DNA of 64,000 nucleotides from Bacteroides sp. (GCA_017471925.1 JAFURM010000059.1:18178-82177), one strand, 5' to 3'. Counted from the stretch's first letter, positions 1 to 10,556 are shown. Notes: a model not told the origin generated them from the sequence alone. A program made the numbers and translations.

Positions 1-313
1 AGCCCAGTTCCACGATGGGGAAGTAGCGGTTCTTCAGGTTGGCGCTGACCGACACTTCCGTGCTCAGGAAGTCACTGCCCAGCACCTTTCCGCCCAGTCC
101 CCACAGGTCCAGTCCCACGGACAGTCCGTTGTAGAGCGGTGCTTCGGGAACCTCCTGCACCTTCTCCTTCTTCTCGGCCTTTCGGGGAGTGTTGCCTTGG
201 GAGGGACTTCCGCCGCTCACCTGTGCCGACAGCGGCTGGCCCAGCAGGAGACACAGGAACAGGATGAGTCCCAGCGTGCGATTAATAGAATAACTTGAGG
301 TTCTCCGTTCCAT
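1..313 (-). CDS. DUF6048-like outer-membrane protein, N-terminal part (runs off the window)
   Basis: A minus-strand reading frame opens at an ATG (complement of 311-313) and stays open to the left edge, about 104 codons. The product starts with a short basic segment, then a hydrophobic signal-peptide core ending in SAQ at about residue 32. A Lys/Glu-rich linker follows, then the start of what looks like a beta-barrel (residues such as LYNGLSVGLDLWGLG). It overlaps the 3' end of the DUF6452 lipoprotein gene by 32 bp, which implies translational coupling. The pairing of these two families is typical of Bacteroides (family knowledge). The family assignment rests on signal peptide, barrel start and position, because the C-terminus is missing. 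Function is unknown. Confidence 0.6.
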   Translation of the reverse strand, partial: MERRTSSYSINRTLGLILFLCLLLGQPLSAQVSGGSPSQGNTPRKAEKKEKVQEVPEAPLYNGLSVGLDLWGLGGKVLGSDFLSTEVSVSANLKNRYFPIVELG

Positions 314-767
314 AGATGTTGGCTTCTGCTTCTGAAATATAAATAGAATCGAGCAAGTGGCGCGTGTAGCTGACGCTTCTCACCTCCTGCTGCATCTGGT
401 ATCCGCAATCCATGGACACGAAGTAGGGTGTGTTGGTCTGGCGGATAATCAGGGTGTCGCGTCCCTCGTCATAGTGGAACACCAGCACGGTGGAGTCGGC
501 CGTGTAGCGCAGGGGCAGTGTCAGGTCCTTCACGTTGGAGCCCCTGTTCAGGATGACGCTGTCCGTTCCCCAGGCCGTGATGGTCAGGCTCTTCAGGGTG
601 TCTTTCTTCACCGTGTTGCTCTCTTCGTCTATGGTGTAGAGGTTACAGTAGAGCATGGCGCGTGTGGTCATGGAGCAGTCTTCCTCTTCCGAGCAGGCCA
701 CGGCCATGCCGATAATCGGGCAGGCGAGTATGCCCAGTATGAAAAGGCGGGTCAGGTTCTTCTTCAT
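282..767 (-). CDS. DUF6452 family lipoprotein
   Basis: This 161-residue protein begins MKKNLTRLF, then a hydrophobic core and a lipobox-like AVAC at residues 22-25. The stretch after the lipidated cysteine is acidic (SEEED), resembling the Bacteroides lipoprotein export signal, so surface exposure is plausible (inference). A conserved-looking DCSMTTRAM segment follows. The remainder is predicted beta-rich with no catalytic motif visible. It lies 34 bp downstream of the glycosyltransferase gene and overlaps the next gene, so it is an internal member of a four-gene minus-strand operon. Function is unknown. The family name rests on the N-terminal signature and the DUF6048 neighbour. Confidence 0.75.
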   Translation of the reverse strand: MKKNLTRLFILGILACPIIGMAVACSEEEDCSMTTRAMLYCNLYTIDEESNTVKKDTLKSLTITAWGTDSVILNRGSNVKDLTLPLRYTADSTVLVFHYDEGRDTLIIRQTNTPYFVSMDCGYQMQQEVRSVSYTRHLLDSIYISEAEANIYGTENLKLFY

Positions 768-801
768 CTCTTGTACTATATTAATAAGGTATATATGTCT
801 C

Positions 802-1752
802 TTATAGGATTTTCTCTATCTGATACTTGTTGCGTTCGGGGGCATTGCGTGAGATAAGCTCGCCCAGGAATCCGGCCACGAAGAGCTGCGTGCCGATAAT
901 CATGGAGGTGAGTGCCAGGTAGAAGTAGGGCGAATCGGTCACTAACCGGTAGGGCATGCCGTGGTTCATGTAGTAGAGCTTGCCGAAGCCCACGATGAGC
1001 ACGGCGATGAAGCCCAGGATGAACATCAGCGAGCCCAGCAGGCCGAAGAAGTGCATGGGCTTCACACCGAAGGTGGAGAGGAACCACAGGGAGATGAGAT
1101 CCAGGTAGCCGTTCACGAAGCGGTTCAGGCCGAACTTGGTCTTGCCATACTTGCGTGCCTGGTGGTGGACCACCTTCTCGCCGATGCGTCCGAAGCCGGC
1201 CGTCTTGGCCAGGTAGGGGATGTAGCGGTGCATTTCGCCATACACCTCGATGCTCTTCACCACTTCGCAGCGATAGGCTTTCAGCCCGCAGTTGAAGTCG
1301 TGCAGGTTCTTGATGCCCGACACCTTGCGTGCTGTGGCATTGAACAGCTTGGTGGGAATCGTCTTCGACAGGGGGTCGTAGCGTTTCTGTTTCCAGCCGG
1401 ATACCAGGTCATAGCCCTCTACCGTTATCATGCGGTAGAGTTCGGGTATCTCGTCGGGACTGTCCTGCAGGTCGGCATCCATGGTGATGACCACGTTGCC
1501 CTCGGCCTGCTCGAAGCCACAGTAGAGGGCCGGCGACTTGCCATAGTTGCGGCGGAACTTGATGCCCTTCACGTGGGGAGAGCGTTGCTTCAACTCTTCA
1601 ATGACCTGCCAGGAGCGGTCGGTACTGCCGTCGTTCACGAAGATGACCTCATACGTGAAGCCGTGCTCCTGCATCACCCGTTCTATCCAGGCATACAGTT
1701 CGGGGAGGGACTCCTCTTCGTTGTATAGCGGTATGACTACAGATATGTCCAT
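802..1752 (-). CDS. family 2 glycosyltransferase, polyprenyl-phosphate sugar synthase type (GtrB/DPM-like)
   Basis: This 316-residue protein has an N-terminal GT-A domain beginning DISVVIPLYNEEESL, the nucleotide-binding segment FVNDGSTD, and the metal-binding DADLQD at about residues 92-97. Two membrane segments follow near residues 230-265 and 280-305, the usual layout of bactoprenol-phosphate glucosyl or mannosyl transferases (family knowledge). It probably moves a sugar from a nucleotide donor to undecaprenyl phosphate at the inner membrane for later export. The specific sugar cannot be read from sequence. The gene sits 24 bp after the DUF4199 gene and 34 bp before the DUF6452 gene, all on the minus strand, so it is almost certainly cotranscribed with them. 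Confidence 0.88.
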   Translation of the reverse strand: MDISVVIPLYNEEESLPELYAWIERVMQEHGFTYEVIFVNDGSTDRSWQVIEELKQRSPHVKGIKFRRNYGKSPALYCGFEQAEGNVVITMDADLQDSPDEIPELYRMITVEGYDLVSGWKQKRYDPLSKTIPTKLFNATARKVSGIKNLHDFNCGLKAYRCEVVKSIEVYGEMHRYIPYLAKTAGFGRIGEKVVHHQARKYGKTKFGLNRFVNGYLDLISLWFLSTFGVKPMHFFGLLGSLMFILGFIAVLIVGFGKLYYMNHGMPYRLVTDSPYFYLALTSMIIGTQLFVAGFLGELISRNAPERNKYQIEKIL

Positions 1753-1776
1753 TTGTCTTGTATCGAATGATTTTGC

Positions 1777-2307
1777 TTATACTTTCTTGGATTTCATCAC
1801 CAGCAGGGCTGTGGGCAGGCCCAGCAGGGCACCACAGAAGACATTGCTCGAGAAAAGCTGCATGGTGATGTTCACGGCCGTCAGGTTGCGCACACTGTCC
1901 AGTGCGTCGCGGTAGAGTTTCACGTAGCCCTCCAACTGGGGAAGCTCCATCTGCGCCACCTGGTCTATCTGGCTGTCCAGGGTATTGATGATGAACCCCT
2001 GGTCGATGAAGCGGAAGTAGACGTAGTGGGCCACAGCCGTAAGCAGCGCGGCAAACATGTACATGAACAGCGTGAACATATAGGCTTGGAAGAAGCTGAT
2101 GGCCCCTTCACAAAAGTGGTCGCGGTACATGCGGGCAAAGCGATAGCCCATGAAGGGAACGGCCACTGTCAGTCCCAGAAACAGGAAGGAGAGGAACGAA
2201 TGGGTCATGCCCAGTGGGAACAGGATGAACTTTACAATCCAAAAGATGCCCATGTAGGTGCCGAACTGCATGGCATAGCGTTGCATATAAATTCTGTTTT
2301 CACTCAT
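1777..2307 (-). CDS. DUF4199 family integral membrane protein
   Basis: This 176-residue protein has four strongly hydrophobic stretches, near residues 15-35, 40-60, 75-100 and 145-170, matching the DUF4199 family of Bacteroidetes. It starts at ATG (complement of 2305-2307). A TACCTTTG -7 box on the minus strand lies 21 bp upstream, so this is the first gene of the operon with the GT2, DUF6452 and DUF6048 genes. No catalytic motif is visible. DUF4199 genes commonly sit immediately before a GtrB-like glycosyltransferase, so a role in lipid-linked sugar handling is possible (inference from context only). Confidence 0.82.
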   Translation of the reverse strand: MSENRIYMQRYAMQFGTYMGIFWIVKFILFPLGMTHSFLSFLFLGLTVAVPFMGYRFARMYRDHFCEGAISFFQAYMFTLFMYMFAALLTAVAHYVYFRFIDQGFIINTLDSQIDQVAQMELPQLEGYVKLYRDALDSVRNLTAVNITMQLFSSNVFCGALLGLPTALLVMKSKKV

Positions 2308-2327
2308 TGCTCAAAAGAATAATGGCG

Positions 2328-2335
2328 CAAAGGTA
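2328..2335 (-). promoter_or_regulatory. -7 box of the DUF4199-GT2 operon promoter
   Basis: On the minus strand the sequence reads TACCTTTG, matching the Bacteroidetes TAnnTTTG -7 consensus, 21 bp before the DUF4199 start codon. No clear TTTG -33 box lies at the usual distance. Confidence 0.55.
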
Positions 2336-2397
2336 TAAAAATAATAGATGCAATCCCTTCATATTCCTGTTAAAGTTGAAAAAAGTTTGGAGCCCCT

Positions 2398-2428
2398 ATT
2401 GCGGGAACGAAAAAAATACCTACCTTTG
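2398..2428 (+). promoter_or_regulatory. promoter of the SRP RNA / tRNA-Thr transcript
   Basis: A TACCTTTG -7 box (2421-2428) lies 19 bp downstream of TATTG (2398-2401), a weaker match to the TTTG -33 box. The RNA stem begins at 2446. The spacing fits the Bacteroidetes housekeeping sigma factor. Confidence 0.6.
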
Positions 2429-2445
2429 CACCCGCAAACGAAAAC

Positions 2446-2541
2446 GGGTAAGTCCTATACGGCCAGCTCCCTTCGAATCCTCCAGGGCTTGACGGCAGCA
2501 AAGGTAGTTGGTTGTAGCGGCGCGATATAGTAAGCTTACCC
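2446..2541 (+). ncRNA. ffs: bacterial small signal recognition particle RNA (4.5S type)
   Basis: The 96-nt segment has terminal pairing GGGTAAG (2446-2452) with CTTACCC (2535-2541). Its core CCTCCAGGGCTTGACGGCAG followed by CAAAGGTA corresponds to the Ffh-binding helix 8 loops in the form seen in Bacteroidales (pattern recognition against the SRP RNA family). It has its own promoter and ends 4 nt before a tRNA, so both RNAs probably come from one transcript, with RNase P cleavage defining the 3' side. The exact mature ends are inferred from the pairing. Confidence 0.82.
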
Positions 2542-2545
2542 ACCC

Positions 2546-2619
2546 GCCTCTTTAGCTCAGTTGGCCAGAGCACGTGATTTGTAATCTCGGGGTCGTTGGT
2601 TCGAATCCGACAAGAGGCT
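2546..2619 (+). tRNA. tRNA-Thr (anticodon TGT)
   Basis: The cloverleaf is complete: acceptor stem GCCTCTT/AAGAGGC, D stem GCTC/GAGC, anticodon loop TTTGTAA with anticodon TGT, and T arm GTTGG-TTCGAAT-CCGAC. The discriminator base is T at 2619. CCA is not encoded. The anticodon stem (CGTGA/TCTCG) has one T-T mismatch at its middle pair. Confidence 0.95.
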
Positions 2620-2624
2620 CAAAA

Positions 2625-2665
2625 AGATGGATGTGTCATTCCGAACACATCCATCTTTCTTTTTT
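2625..2665 (+). terminator. intrinsic terminator after tRNA-Thr
   Basis: AGATGGATGTGT (2625-2636) pairs perfectly with ACACATCCATCT (2645-2656) across an 8-nt loop and is followed by TTCTTTTTT. It closes the SRP RNA-tRNA transcript. Confidence 0.85.
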
Positions 2666-2899
2666 GATACGCCCACGGGCACGGACTGACCCCTTCTTCC
2701 CCTGCTGTGAAAAATAGAGGGGCCAGCTGAGAAAAAAATTCTTCCCAGTTGACCTCCTTTTTTGAGCCTCTGTTTTACATCTGTTAATAGATAGGGGAAA
2801 TGTTTACAGTATGAAGCGGCTTGTCGTGTGGGGTTGAGTAAGGAATTACGGCTTCTTTTGTAAGGTGTTCATGAGGAATTTGTAGGGCTTTCCATTCAT

Positions 2900-3033
2900 G
2901 CGTATATAGGGCAATGGAGCACACGTATATAGAGCGATGGACCATACATGTGTGGACGACGGACGACACGTGTGTGGACGACGGACGACACATGTATGGA
3001 CGACGGACCACACGTGTCTCGTCCAACGGCCAT
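2900..3033. repeat. array 1 of a 22-23 bp tandem repeat (six units)
   Basis: Six head-to-tail units lie at 2900-2922, 2923-2945, 2946-2967, 2968-2989, 2990-3011 and 3012-3033. The central units begin ACGTGTGTGG or ACATGTATGG, continue ACGACGGAC and end GAC or CAC. Junctions create the palindrome ACACGTGT or ACATGT variants. The outer units are more diverged. The same unit recurs six times at 31060-31192. The array lies between the tRNA terminator and the 3' end of the converging GH20 gene. There are no unique spacers, so it is not a CRISPR array. Apart from this array and the hairpin at 3037-3068, nothing else is recognisable in 2666-3118. Confidence 0.9.
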
Positions 3034-3036
3034 ACG

Positions 3037-3068
3037 AAAGGAGTCAATCGATAAAGAATGACTCCTTT
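3037..3068. other. 10-bp inverted repeat (stem-loop) downstream of the GH20 gene
   Basis: AAAGGAGTCA (3037-3046) pairs with TGACTCCTTT (3059-3068) across a 12-nt loop. It lies 50 bp past the GH20 stop codon on the minus strand. No T-run follows on either strand, so it may act as an mRNA 3'-end stabiliser rather than a classical terminator. Confidence 0.55.
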
Positions 3069-3118
3069 GTAAACCATTGAACTGTAATGTGTTATCAATC
3101 TTTGTGCAAGGCGTTGCC

Positions 3119-5629
3119 CTACTCGCTCCGAAGCGTGATGCAGACGCTCTCCTTCCCCTTGTAGAAAGCCTTGGCCTTTACGCAGGAGGCGCGGCAGGGC
3201 ACGGGGGCTGTCCATAGGGGCGACCGGAGGGTGGGGGTGGTGCCGTCCAGGGTGTAGCGTATCTCCGCTCCGGGCAGGATGACGTTGGCATGGAGCAGGC
3301 CGTCGCTGAGCATCAGTCCGGGGAAGGGCACGTGGAAGTTGACGCCGCGTCCGGCCCAGTGGGGAATCTCCCGCCGGCCAATCTTCTGCTCATAGAGGGA
3401 GACCTCACGCAGGAAGGCCTGCTCTTCGGCCTCGCCCTCCAGGGCTTCCCACGAAGGATGGGTATGCCATCCACGCTCGGCCACGCCCATGTACTTGGGG
3501 AAGAAGTGATACTCCATCCACTCCGCTCCGCGCAGGGTCTCGGCAAAGAACTGGGCCGATACGCCAATCATCATCCGGCGTCCCAGGTCGCTCAGAATCG
3601 GCTTGTCCTCCTCGGCCTGCGACAGGTCCAAAGGATGGCCGGAGAGCGAGTGGCGGCACGAGCGGTAGTTGCGGAAGGGGAGGGCCGAGAAGGAGCGTAC
3701 CTCGTCCACGCAGCCGCCCCAGTCCAGTCCCGGCTCGGCCGGATGGTAGCTGTAGGCCATGTCCATATAGAAGTTGCAGACGTTGCTCAGCACGACGGGA
3801 TAGCCGCTGTTGGCTATCTCATAGACCACACCGTCGGTGCCCCAGTCGGGCACGGCCGTCCAGCAGTTCACGCCTGCCGCCTGTGCGGTGAGCTGGCGGT
3901 GTGCCTCCGGACGATGCCCCATGGCCACCTCCTGCCAACCGTTGAACTTCACGCCCAGGCTGTCCAGCACGTGGGCGGCGCGGGTGATGTAGTATTCGGG
4001 CAGGTCGCTGCGGCTCATGCCCCGCTTCCGCTGCAGTTCGTGGCAGGCGGGCGAGCCGCTCCAGGCACCTTCGGCCACTTCGTCACCGCCCAGGTGGAAG
4101 GAGGTCATCTCCAGGCCGGCCTCGCGATACATGGCCTGCAGCTCGCTCACCACCTTGGCGATGAAACGGTAGGTGGAGGGCAGGGCCACGTCCAGCACAT
4201 TGTCGCTGTAGTGCTGCACGGAGAGGTAGTGCGAGGTGTCTTCGGGGTGCACCAGCATATACTCCAGGGCTTTGGCCGGGTTGGTGGAGAGGTACTTGTC
4301 ATAGCGGGCCTTCATGGAGACGATGGCAGCCCGGGCATGGCCGGGGGTCTCCATTTCGGGGATGATGTGGACGTGGCGTGCGGCGGCATAGCGCAGCAGG
4401 TCGATGAACTCCTTGCGGGTGTAGTAGCCGTTGCCCAGGCTGCCCGGCCGGGGATTACTTCCGCCGGCATAGCCGGGATAGAGGCGGTCGCGTTCGTCGG
4501 TGGTGTGTCCGCGCCTGCCGCCCACCTCGGTCAGTTCGGGCAGGCCGGGAATCTCTAAGCGCCATCCCTCATCGTCGTTGAAGTGGAACTGCAGCGTGTT
4601 CATCTTGTAGGAGGCCAGCAGGTCTATCATGCGCTTCAGGTTGTCCAAGGTGGTGAAGTTGCGCACAATGTCTATCATGACCCCGCGATAGTCCATGTCG
4701 GGGTAGTCGCTGATGTCGGCTCCCTGCAGCGTGTAGGGCCTTTCCGTTCCCTTCAGCATGGCCAGCAGGGTCTGCGTGCCGTTGAATATGCCGTGGGGGG
4801 TGGAGGCTGATATGCACGCGCGCGCGTTACTTATATATATGCGATAGGCTTCGGGGTGCTGCCGGGAAAGCTGTTCGGGCGGCAGCTGTTCCAGAGAGAT
4901 GGCGACCGGTGCCGTGTCGCTCACCCTGATGCCATAGAGGGTCGTCAGCTGCTCCTGAAGCAGGGAGGCTTCGCTCTTGAACTGTTCGGGGGCAATGATG
5001 CTGACGCCACGCTCCAAGCAGATGCTTCCTTCGCCACTGACGGCCTGCTTCACCGTGGGGATGATGTCGGTCTGCTGCAGGCTTGGGGCAGGGGGGAGAG
5101 TGGCGTTGAAGGCATACACCCGCCCGGCGTCAGGATAGCGGGAGGCGATGCTTGCCGGCAGGGGAGTGCTCTTCAGCGTGAGGTCTATGGGAGTGCCGTC
5201 GCTGCCCACCCAGTAGGCTCCTTCGGGCAGATGCGTGTAGCGCTCCAATGAACCGGCACATCGGAAACTGAGGCAGAGGCTGTCACCGGGTGCCAACGGA
5301 CGGTAGTGCGTGGTGGGGACGATGCGGAAATAATTGCCGTTGACGGTCTGTACGGTGGCGGGCAGGCTGTCGGCCACCTCAATGCCGCGCGGCAGTTGGC
5401 AGTAGTAGATGCTCCATCCCTCCTGCAACGGGGCGGAGGAGCAGTTTTTCACGACGAAGGTGTTGACATACCCGCCCCGGCGAGTGTCTAAGGAGTCCAT
5501 GCGCCAGGAGAGTTCAATGGGGGCTTGGGGTTGCTTGCTGTCGCTTTGGCATCCCGTGAGGAGCGGCGACAGAGCCGATAGCAGAGCCGGGAAGAGGCTG
5601 CAGACGAAGGCTGTTCTGTATGCTTTCAT
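3119..5629 (-). CDS. GH20 beta-N-acetylhexosaminidase lipoprotein
   Basis: The protein is 836 residues from the ATG at 5627-5629. An in-frame start 13 codons upstream is possible but would precede the signal peptide. It begins MKAYRTAFVC and reaches a lipobox LLTGC near residue 27. A beta-hexosaminidase N-terminal alpha/beta domain precedes the GH20 barrel, which carries MDYRGVMIDIVRNF and the catalytic pair in HLGGDE (Asp516-Glu517). Tryptophans of the substrate pocket follow, and the C-terminal region resembles a chitobiase C-terminal domain (IRYTLDGTTPTLRSP). It removes terminal N-acetylhexosamines from host or dietary glycans, probably in the periplasm or at the cell surface. It is a single-gene unit converging on the repeat array and tRNA. 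Confidence 0.93.
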   Translation of the reverse strand: MKAYRTAFVCSLFPALLSALSPLLTGCQSDSKQPQAPIELSWRMDSLDTRRGGYVNTFVVKNCSSAPLQEGWSIYYCQLPRGIEVADSLPATVQTVNGNYFRIVPTTHYRPLAPGDSLCLSFRCAGSLERYTHLPEGAYWVGSDGTPIDLTLKSTPLPASIASRYPDAGRVYAFNATLPPAPSLQQTDIIPTVKQAVSGEGSICLERGVSIIAPEQFKSEASLLQEQLTTLYGIRVSDTAPVAISLEQLPPEQLSRQHPEAYRIYISNARACISASTPHGIFNGTQTLLAMLKGTERPYTLQGADISDYPDMDYRGVMIDIVRNFTTLDNLKRMIDLLASYKMNTLQFHFNDDEGWRLEIPGLPELTEVGGRRGHTTDERDRLYPGYAGGSNPRPGSLGNGYYTRKEFIDLLRYAAARHVHIIPEMETPGHARAAIVSMKARYDKYLSTNPAKALEYMLVHPEDTSHYLSVQHYSDNVLDVALPSTYRFIAKVVSELQAMYREAGLEMTSFHLGGDEVAEGAWSGSPACHELQRKRGMSRSDLPEYYITRAAHVLDSLGVKFNGWQEVAMGHRPEAHRQLTAQAAGVNCWTAVPDWGTDGVVYEIANSGYPVVLSNVCNFYMDMAYSYHPAEPGLDWGGCVDEVRSFSALPFRNYRSCRHSLSGHPLDLSQAEEDKPILSDLGRRMMIGVSAQFFAETLRGAEWMEYHFFPKYMGVAERGWHTHPSWEALEGEAEEQAFLREVSLYEQKIGRREIPHWAGRGVNFHVPFPGLMLSDGLLHANVILPGAEIRYTLDGTTPTLRSPLWTAPVPCRASCVKAKAFYKGKESVCITLRSE

Positions 5630-5706
5630 AAAGTCAGGAATATGGAAATAATGTTGTATATTCGACAAAAATAGCCTTTTTAGATGAAATCTTCAACATA
5701 AATCTG

Positions 5707-5714
5707 TAAATTTG
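5707..5714 (+). promoter_or_regulatory. -7 box for the malic enzyme gene
   Basis: TAAATTTG matches TAnnTTTG, 28 bp before the malic enzyme ATG. A T-rich stretch near 5677-5682 sits in the -33 region without a clear TTTG. Confidence 0.55.
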
Positions 5715-5742
5715 CGGCGATTTATAACAAAAACGATTAGAT

Positions 5743-8046
5743 ATGGTAAAAATAACCAAGGAGGCAGCCTTGCTCTATCATTCGCAAGGCAAGCCGGGCA
5801 AGATAGAAGTGGTGCCCACCAAACCTTATAGTACGCAGACCGACCTTTCACTGGCTTACTCCCCCGGAGTGGCCGAACCCTGTCTGGAGATAGAGAAGAA
5901 TCCGCAGGATGCCTACAAATATACCGCCAAGGGCAATCTGGTGGCCGTGATTTCCAATGGTACGGCTGTACTGGGCCTGGGCGACATAGGTGCCATGGCC
6001 GGCAAACCGGTGATGGAGGGCAAGGGACTGCTCTTCAAAATCTATGGCGGCATTGACGTGTTCGACATTGAGGTGAACGAGAAAGACCCCGACAAGTTCA
6101 TCGAAGCCGTGAAGGCCATTGCCCCCACCTTTGGCGGCATCAACCTGGAAGACATCAAGGCTCCCGAGTGTTTCGAGATAGAGCGCCGGCTGAAGGAAGA
6201 ACTGGACATCCCCGTAATGCACGACGATCAGCACGGTACGGCCATCATCTCCAGTGCGGGCTTGATAAACGCCCTGGAAGTGGCCGGCAAACGGATTGAG
6301 GACGTGAAGATTGTGGTGAACGGTGCCGGTGCGGCAGCCATCTCCTGCACCAAGCTCTATGAAGCCCTGGGCGCCACTCACAGCAACATCATCATGCTGG
6401 ACTCCAAGGGCGTCATTCGCAGCGACCGCGAGGGACTGGATCGTCCGGGCAATGAGATGAAGCGTTACTTTGCCACCGACCGTCGCGACATCACCACGCT
6501 GGAAGAGGCCGTGCGCGGTGCCGATGTCTTCCTGGGACTCTCCAAGGGCAACGTGCTGACGCAAGACATGGTGCGCAGCATGGCCGACCACCCCATCGTG
6601 TTCGCCCTGGCCAACCCCGTGCCGGAAATCTCCTATGAGGATGCCATGGCCGCACGTCCCGACGTGCTGATGTCCACCGGCCGCAGCGACTATCCCAACC
6701 AAATCAACAACGTCATCGGATTCCCCTATATCTTCCGTGGTGCCCTCGACGTGGCGGCTACGGCCATCAATGAAGAGATGAAACTGGGAGCCGTGCGCGC
6801 CATTGCCGCACTGGCCAAGCAGCCCGTGCCCGACGTGGTGAACGAGGTCTATCACGTGAACAACTTCACCTTCGGTCCCGACTACTTCATCCCGAAACCC
6901 GTGGATCCGCGCCTCATCACCGAGGTCTCCATGGCCGTGGCCCGTGCAGCTATGGAGAGCGGAGTGGCCCGCAAGCCCATTGAAGACTGGGAGGCCTACC
7001 GTCAGCACCTGAAGGAACTGATGGGTCAGGAGAGCAAGCTCACCCGCCAGTTGCGCGACACTGCCCGCCGCAATCCGCAGCGCGTGGTCTTTGCCGAAGG
7101 CATCCACCCCAACATGCTGAAGGCTGCCGTGGAGGCCAAGGCCGAAGGCATTTGCCACCCCATCCTGTTGGGCAATGACGAAGCCATCGAGAAGCTGGCC
7201 AAGGAACTGGAACTGAGTTTGGAAGGTATCGAAATAGTGAACCTGCGCCACCCCAATGAAGCCCCGCGCCGCGAACGCTATGCCCGCATCCTGGCCGACA
7301 AGCGTGCCCGCGAGGGAGCCACTTACGAGGAGGCCAACGACAAGATGTTCGAGCGCAACTATTTCGGCATGATGATGGTGGAGACGGGCGAAGCCGACGC
7401 CTTCATCACCGGTCTCTACACCAAGTACAGCAACACCATCAAGGTAGCCAAGGAAGTTATCGGCATACAGCCCGAGTACAACCACTTCGGCACCATGCAC
7501 ATCCTGAACTCCAAGAAGGGTACCTACTTCCTGGCCGACACGCTGATTAACCGTCATCCCGACACCGAAACGCTCATCGATGTGGCCCGCTTGAGCGAAC
7601 ACACCGTGCGCTTCTTCAACCACACTCCCGTGATGGCTATGTTGAGCTACAGCAACTTCGGCGCAGACAACGAGGGCAGCCCCGTGAAGGTTCACGAAGC
7701 GGTGGACTACCTGCAGCGCACCTATCCCGACCTGGCTGTGGACGGCGAGATGCAGGTGAACTTTGCCCTGAACAAGGAGATGCGCGACACCAAGTACCCC
7801 TTCACCAAGCTGAAGGGCAAGGACGTGAACACGCTCGTCTTCCCCAACCTGAGTTCGGCCAACGCTTCCTACAAGCTGTTGCAGGCCATGGATGCCGATG
7901 CCGAACTCATCGGTCCCATCCAGATGGGTCTGAACAAGCCCATCCACTTCACCGACTTTGAAAGCTCCGTGCGCGACATCGTGAACATCACGGCCGTAGC
8001 CGTCATCGATGCCATCGTTGCCAAAAAGAAAAACGGAGGCTGTTGA
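5743..8046 (+). CDS. maeB: NADP-dependent malic enzyme (MaeB type, fused phosphotransacetylase-like domain)
   Basis: The 767-residue protein has the two-part MaeB architecture. Residues 1 to about 430 are malic enzyme ([39 protein letters not shown], and the nucleotide-binding [11 protein letters not shown]). Residues of about 435-760 resemble phosphate acetyltransferase ([30 protein letters not shown]). It oxidatively decarboxylates malate to pyruvate, producing reducing power for biosynthesis. The C-terminal domain in this family is usually regulatory, sensing acetyl-CoA, rather than catalytic (family knowledge). Length matches E. coli MaeB. It is monocistronic, with its own -7 box and a strong terminator 29 bp after the stop. 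Confidence 0.95.
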   Translation: MVKITKEAALLYHSQGKPGKIEVVPTKPYSTQTDLSLAYSPGVAEPCLEIEKNPQDAYKYTAKGNLVAVISNGTAVLGLGDIGAMAGKPVMEGKGLLFKIYGGIDVFDIEVNEKDPDKFIEAVKAIAPTFGGINLEDIKAPECFEIERRLKEELDIPVMHDDQHGTAIISSAGLINALEVAGKRIEDVKIVVNGAGAAAISCTKLYEALGATHSNIIMLDSKGVIRSDREGLDRPGNEMKRYFATDRRDITTLEEAVRGADVFLGLSKGNVLTQDMVRSMADHPIVFALANPVPEISYEDAMAARPDVLMSTGRSDYPNQINNVIGFPYIFRGALDVAATAINEEMKLGAVRAIAALAKQPVPDVVNEVYHVNNFTFGPDYFIPKPVDPRLITEVSMAVARAAMESGVARKPIEDWEAYRQHLKELMGQESKLTRQLRDTARRNPQRVVFAEGIHPNMLKAAVEAKAEGICHPILLGNDEAIEKLAKELELSLEGIEIVNLRHPNEAPRRERYARILADKRAREGATYEEANDKMFERNYFGMMMVETGEADAFITGLYTKYSNTIKVAKEVIGIQPEYNHFGTMHILNSKKGTYFLADTLINRHPDTETLIDVARLSEHTVRFFNHTPVMAMLSYSNFGADNEGSPVKVHEAVDYLQRTYPDLAVDGEMQVNFALNKEMRDTKYPFTKLKGKDVNTLVFPNLSSANASYKLLQAMDADAELIGPIQMGLNKPIHFTDFESSVRDIVNITAVAVIDAIVAKKKNGGC

Positions 8047-8074
8047 TGCCTTGTGCATAATGCAGTTTCCATGT

Positions 8075-8119
8075 GAATCTTCCGCAATAGGGTTAGGGTT
8101 GCGGAAGATTCTTTTTTTT
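8075..8119 (+). terminator. intrinsic terminator after maeB
   Basis: GAATCTTCCGCAA (8075-8087) pairs perfectly with TTGCGGAAGATTC (8099-8111) and is followed by eight T residues. It insulates maeB from groES. Confidence 0.92.
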
Positions 8120-8264
8120 CTGTCAGCCTTCGCGCCAAAATGGCAGTCTATTCCTGCCATGTCGAACAAAAAAGCCTTTGGCACGGTTTTCGCAATGTCT
8201 CTTGTGCTTGCGTAAGTCAAGTGAGACAGAATAAATAATGTATAATATAAACGAAAGGACAATT

Positions 8265-8537
8265 ATGAACATTAAACCATTGGCAGACCGAGTTCTGATA
8301 CTCCCTGCACCCGCAGAAGAGAAGACAATCGGCGGTATCATCATCCCCGACACCGCCAAGGAGAAACCCCTGAAGGGCGAAGTCATCGCAGCCGGAAACG
8401 GTACGAAAGACGAGGAAATGGTGCTGAAGGTGGGCGACACCGTGCTCTATGGCAAGTATGCCGGCACAGAGCTGGAAATCGAAGGCACCAAGTATCTCAT
8501 CATGCGTCAGAGCGACGTACTCGCAGTATTGGGATGA
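8265..8537 (+). CDS. groES: co-chaperonin GroES (Hsp10)
   Basis: This 90-residue protein starts [14 protein letters not shown] and carries the usual [13 protein letters not shown] mobile loop, then [15 protein letters not shown] and [14 protein letters not shown]. It caps the GroEL ring during ATP-driven folding. The ATG at 8265 is preceded by GAAAGGAC, an unusually good ribosome-binding site for this phylum. An in-frame ATG at 8238 is a poorer choice. It lies 60 bp before groEL, so they form a groESL operon. No CIRCE element (TTAGCACTC-N9-GAGTGCTAA) is visible upstream, so HrcA control is not supported. Confidence 0.97.
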   Translation: MNIKPLADRVLILPAPAEEKTIGGIIIPDTAKEKPLKGEVIAAGNGTKDEEMVLKVGDTVLYGKYAGTELEIEGTKYLIMRQSDVLAVLG

Positions 8538-8585
8538 TTCGTTGACAAGTCGATGAGACTCCCCATTCAAGATTCACAATTTTAA

Positions 8586-10232
<1,647 letters not shown>

Positions 10233-10261
10233 TCTGCATTCCATAGACATAATTTAAAGGT

Positions 10262-10306
10262 AGAAAGCCGTGGTGTCATTGAACTGACACTGCGGCTTTC
10301 TTGTTT
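10262..10306 (+). terminator. terminator after groEL
   Basis: AGAAAGCCG (10262-10270) pairs with CGGCTTTCT (10293-10301). An inner stem GTGTCA/TGACAC lengthens the helix, and TTGTTT follows. Confidence 0.8.
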
Positions 10307-10337
10307 ATGGAGGAAATCACATTAAAACAGAACGGAA

Positions 10338-10556
10338 ATGAACAAGATTGAAATAGGACTGAACGCCGGAAAAATCTGGCACATGCTCTACGACTACGGC
10401 CGTTGGAACTATGACGAACTGAAAGAGCAGTCGGGCATGCGCGACCGCGAACTGAACGCTGCCCTTGGCTGGCTGGCACGCGAAGACAAGATAGAGTTTT
10501 TCCAGGAGGGAGACCGTCTGTTCGTGTCGCTGGGTGTGAATGTCTACATCGGGTGA
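10338..10556 (+). CDS. small winged helix-turn-helix protein
   Basis: This 72-residue protein matches the small winged-helix families of Bacteroidetes (PF10771-like). Helix 1 is AGKIWHMLYDYG, the recognition-type helix pair spans DELKEQSGMRDRELNAALGW, and a wing follows (KIEFFQEGDRLFVSLG). It has no other domain. It may bind DNA or mediate protein contacts; no target can be named. It starts 106 bp after groEL, beyond a terminator, so it is probably a separate transcription unit. Confidence 0.75.
   Translation: MNKIEIGLNAGKIWHMLYDYGRWNYDELKEQSGMRDRELNAALGWLAREDKIEFFQEGDRLFVSLGVNVYIG

Noticed and set aside
2784-3215. Minus-strand open frame over repeat array 1 with a repetitive product
   Set aside because: The repetition in the product follows from the 22-bp DNA repeat; it overlaps the end of the GH20 gene and has no start signals. 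The same holds for the frame at 30936-31286 over array 2.
5848-8262. Open frame of 804 codons on the minus strand opposite maeB
   Set aside because: It is an antisense shadow of maeB caused by strong codon bias; the product is a His/Gly/Val-rich string without domains, and the plus strand encodes a complete known enzyme.
8120-8264. CIRCE (HrcA) operator upstream of groES
   Set aside because: The TTAGCACTC-N9-GAGTGCTAA sequence is not present.
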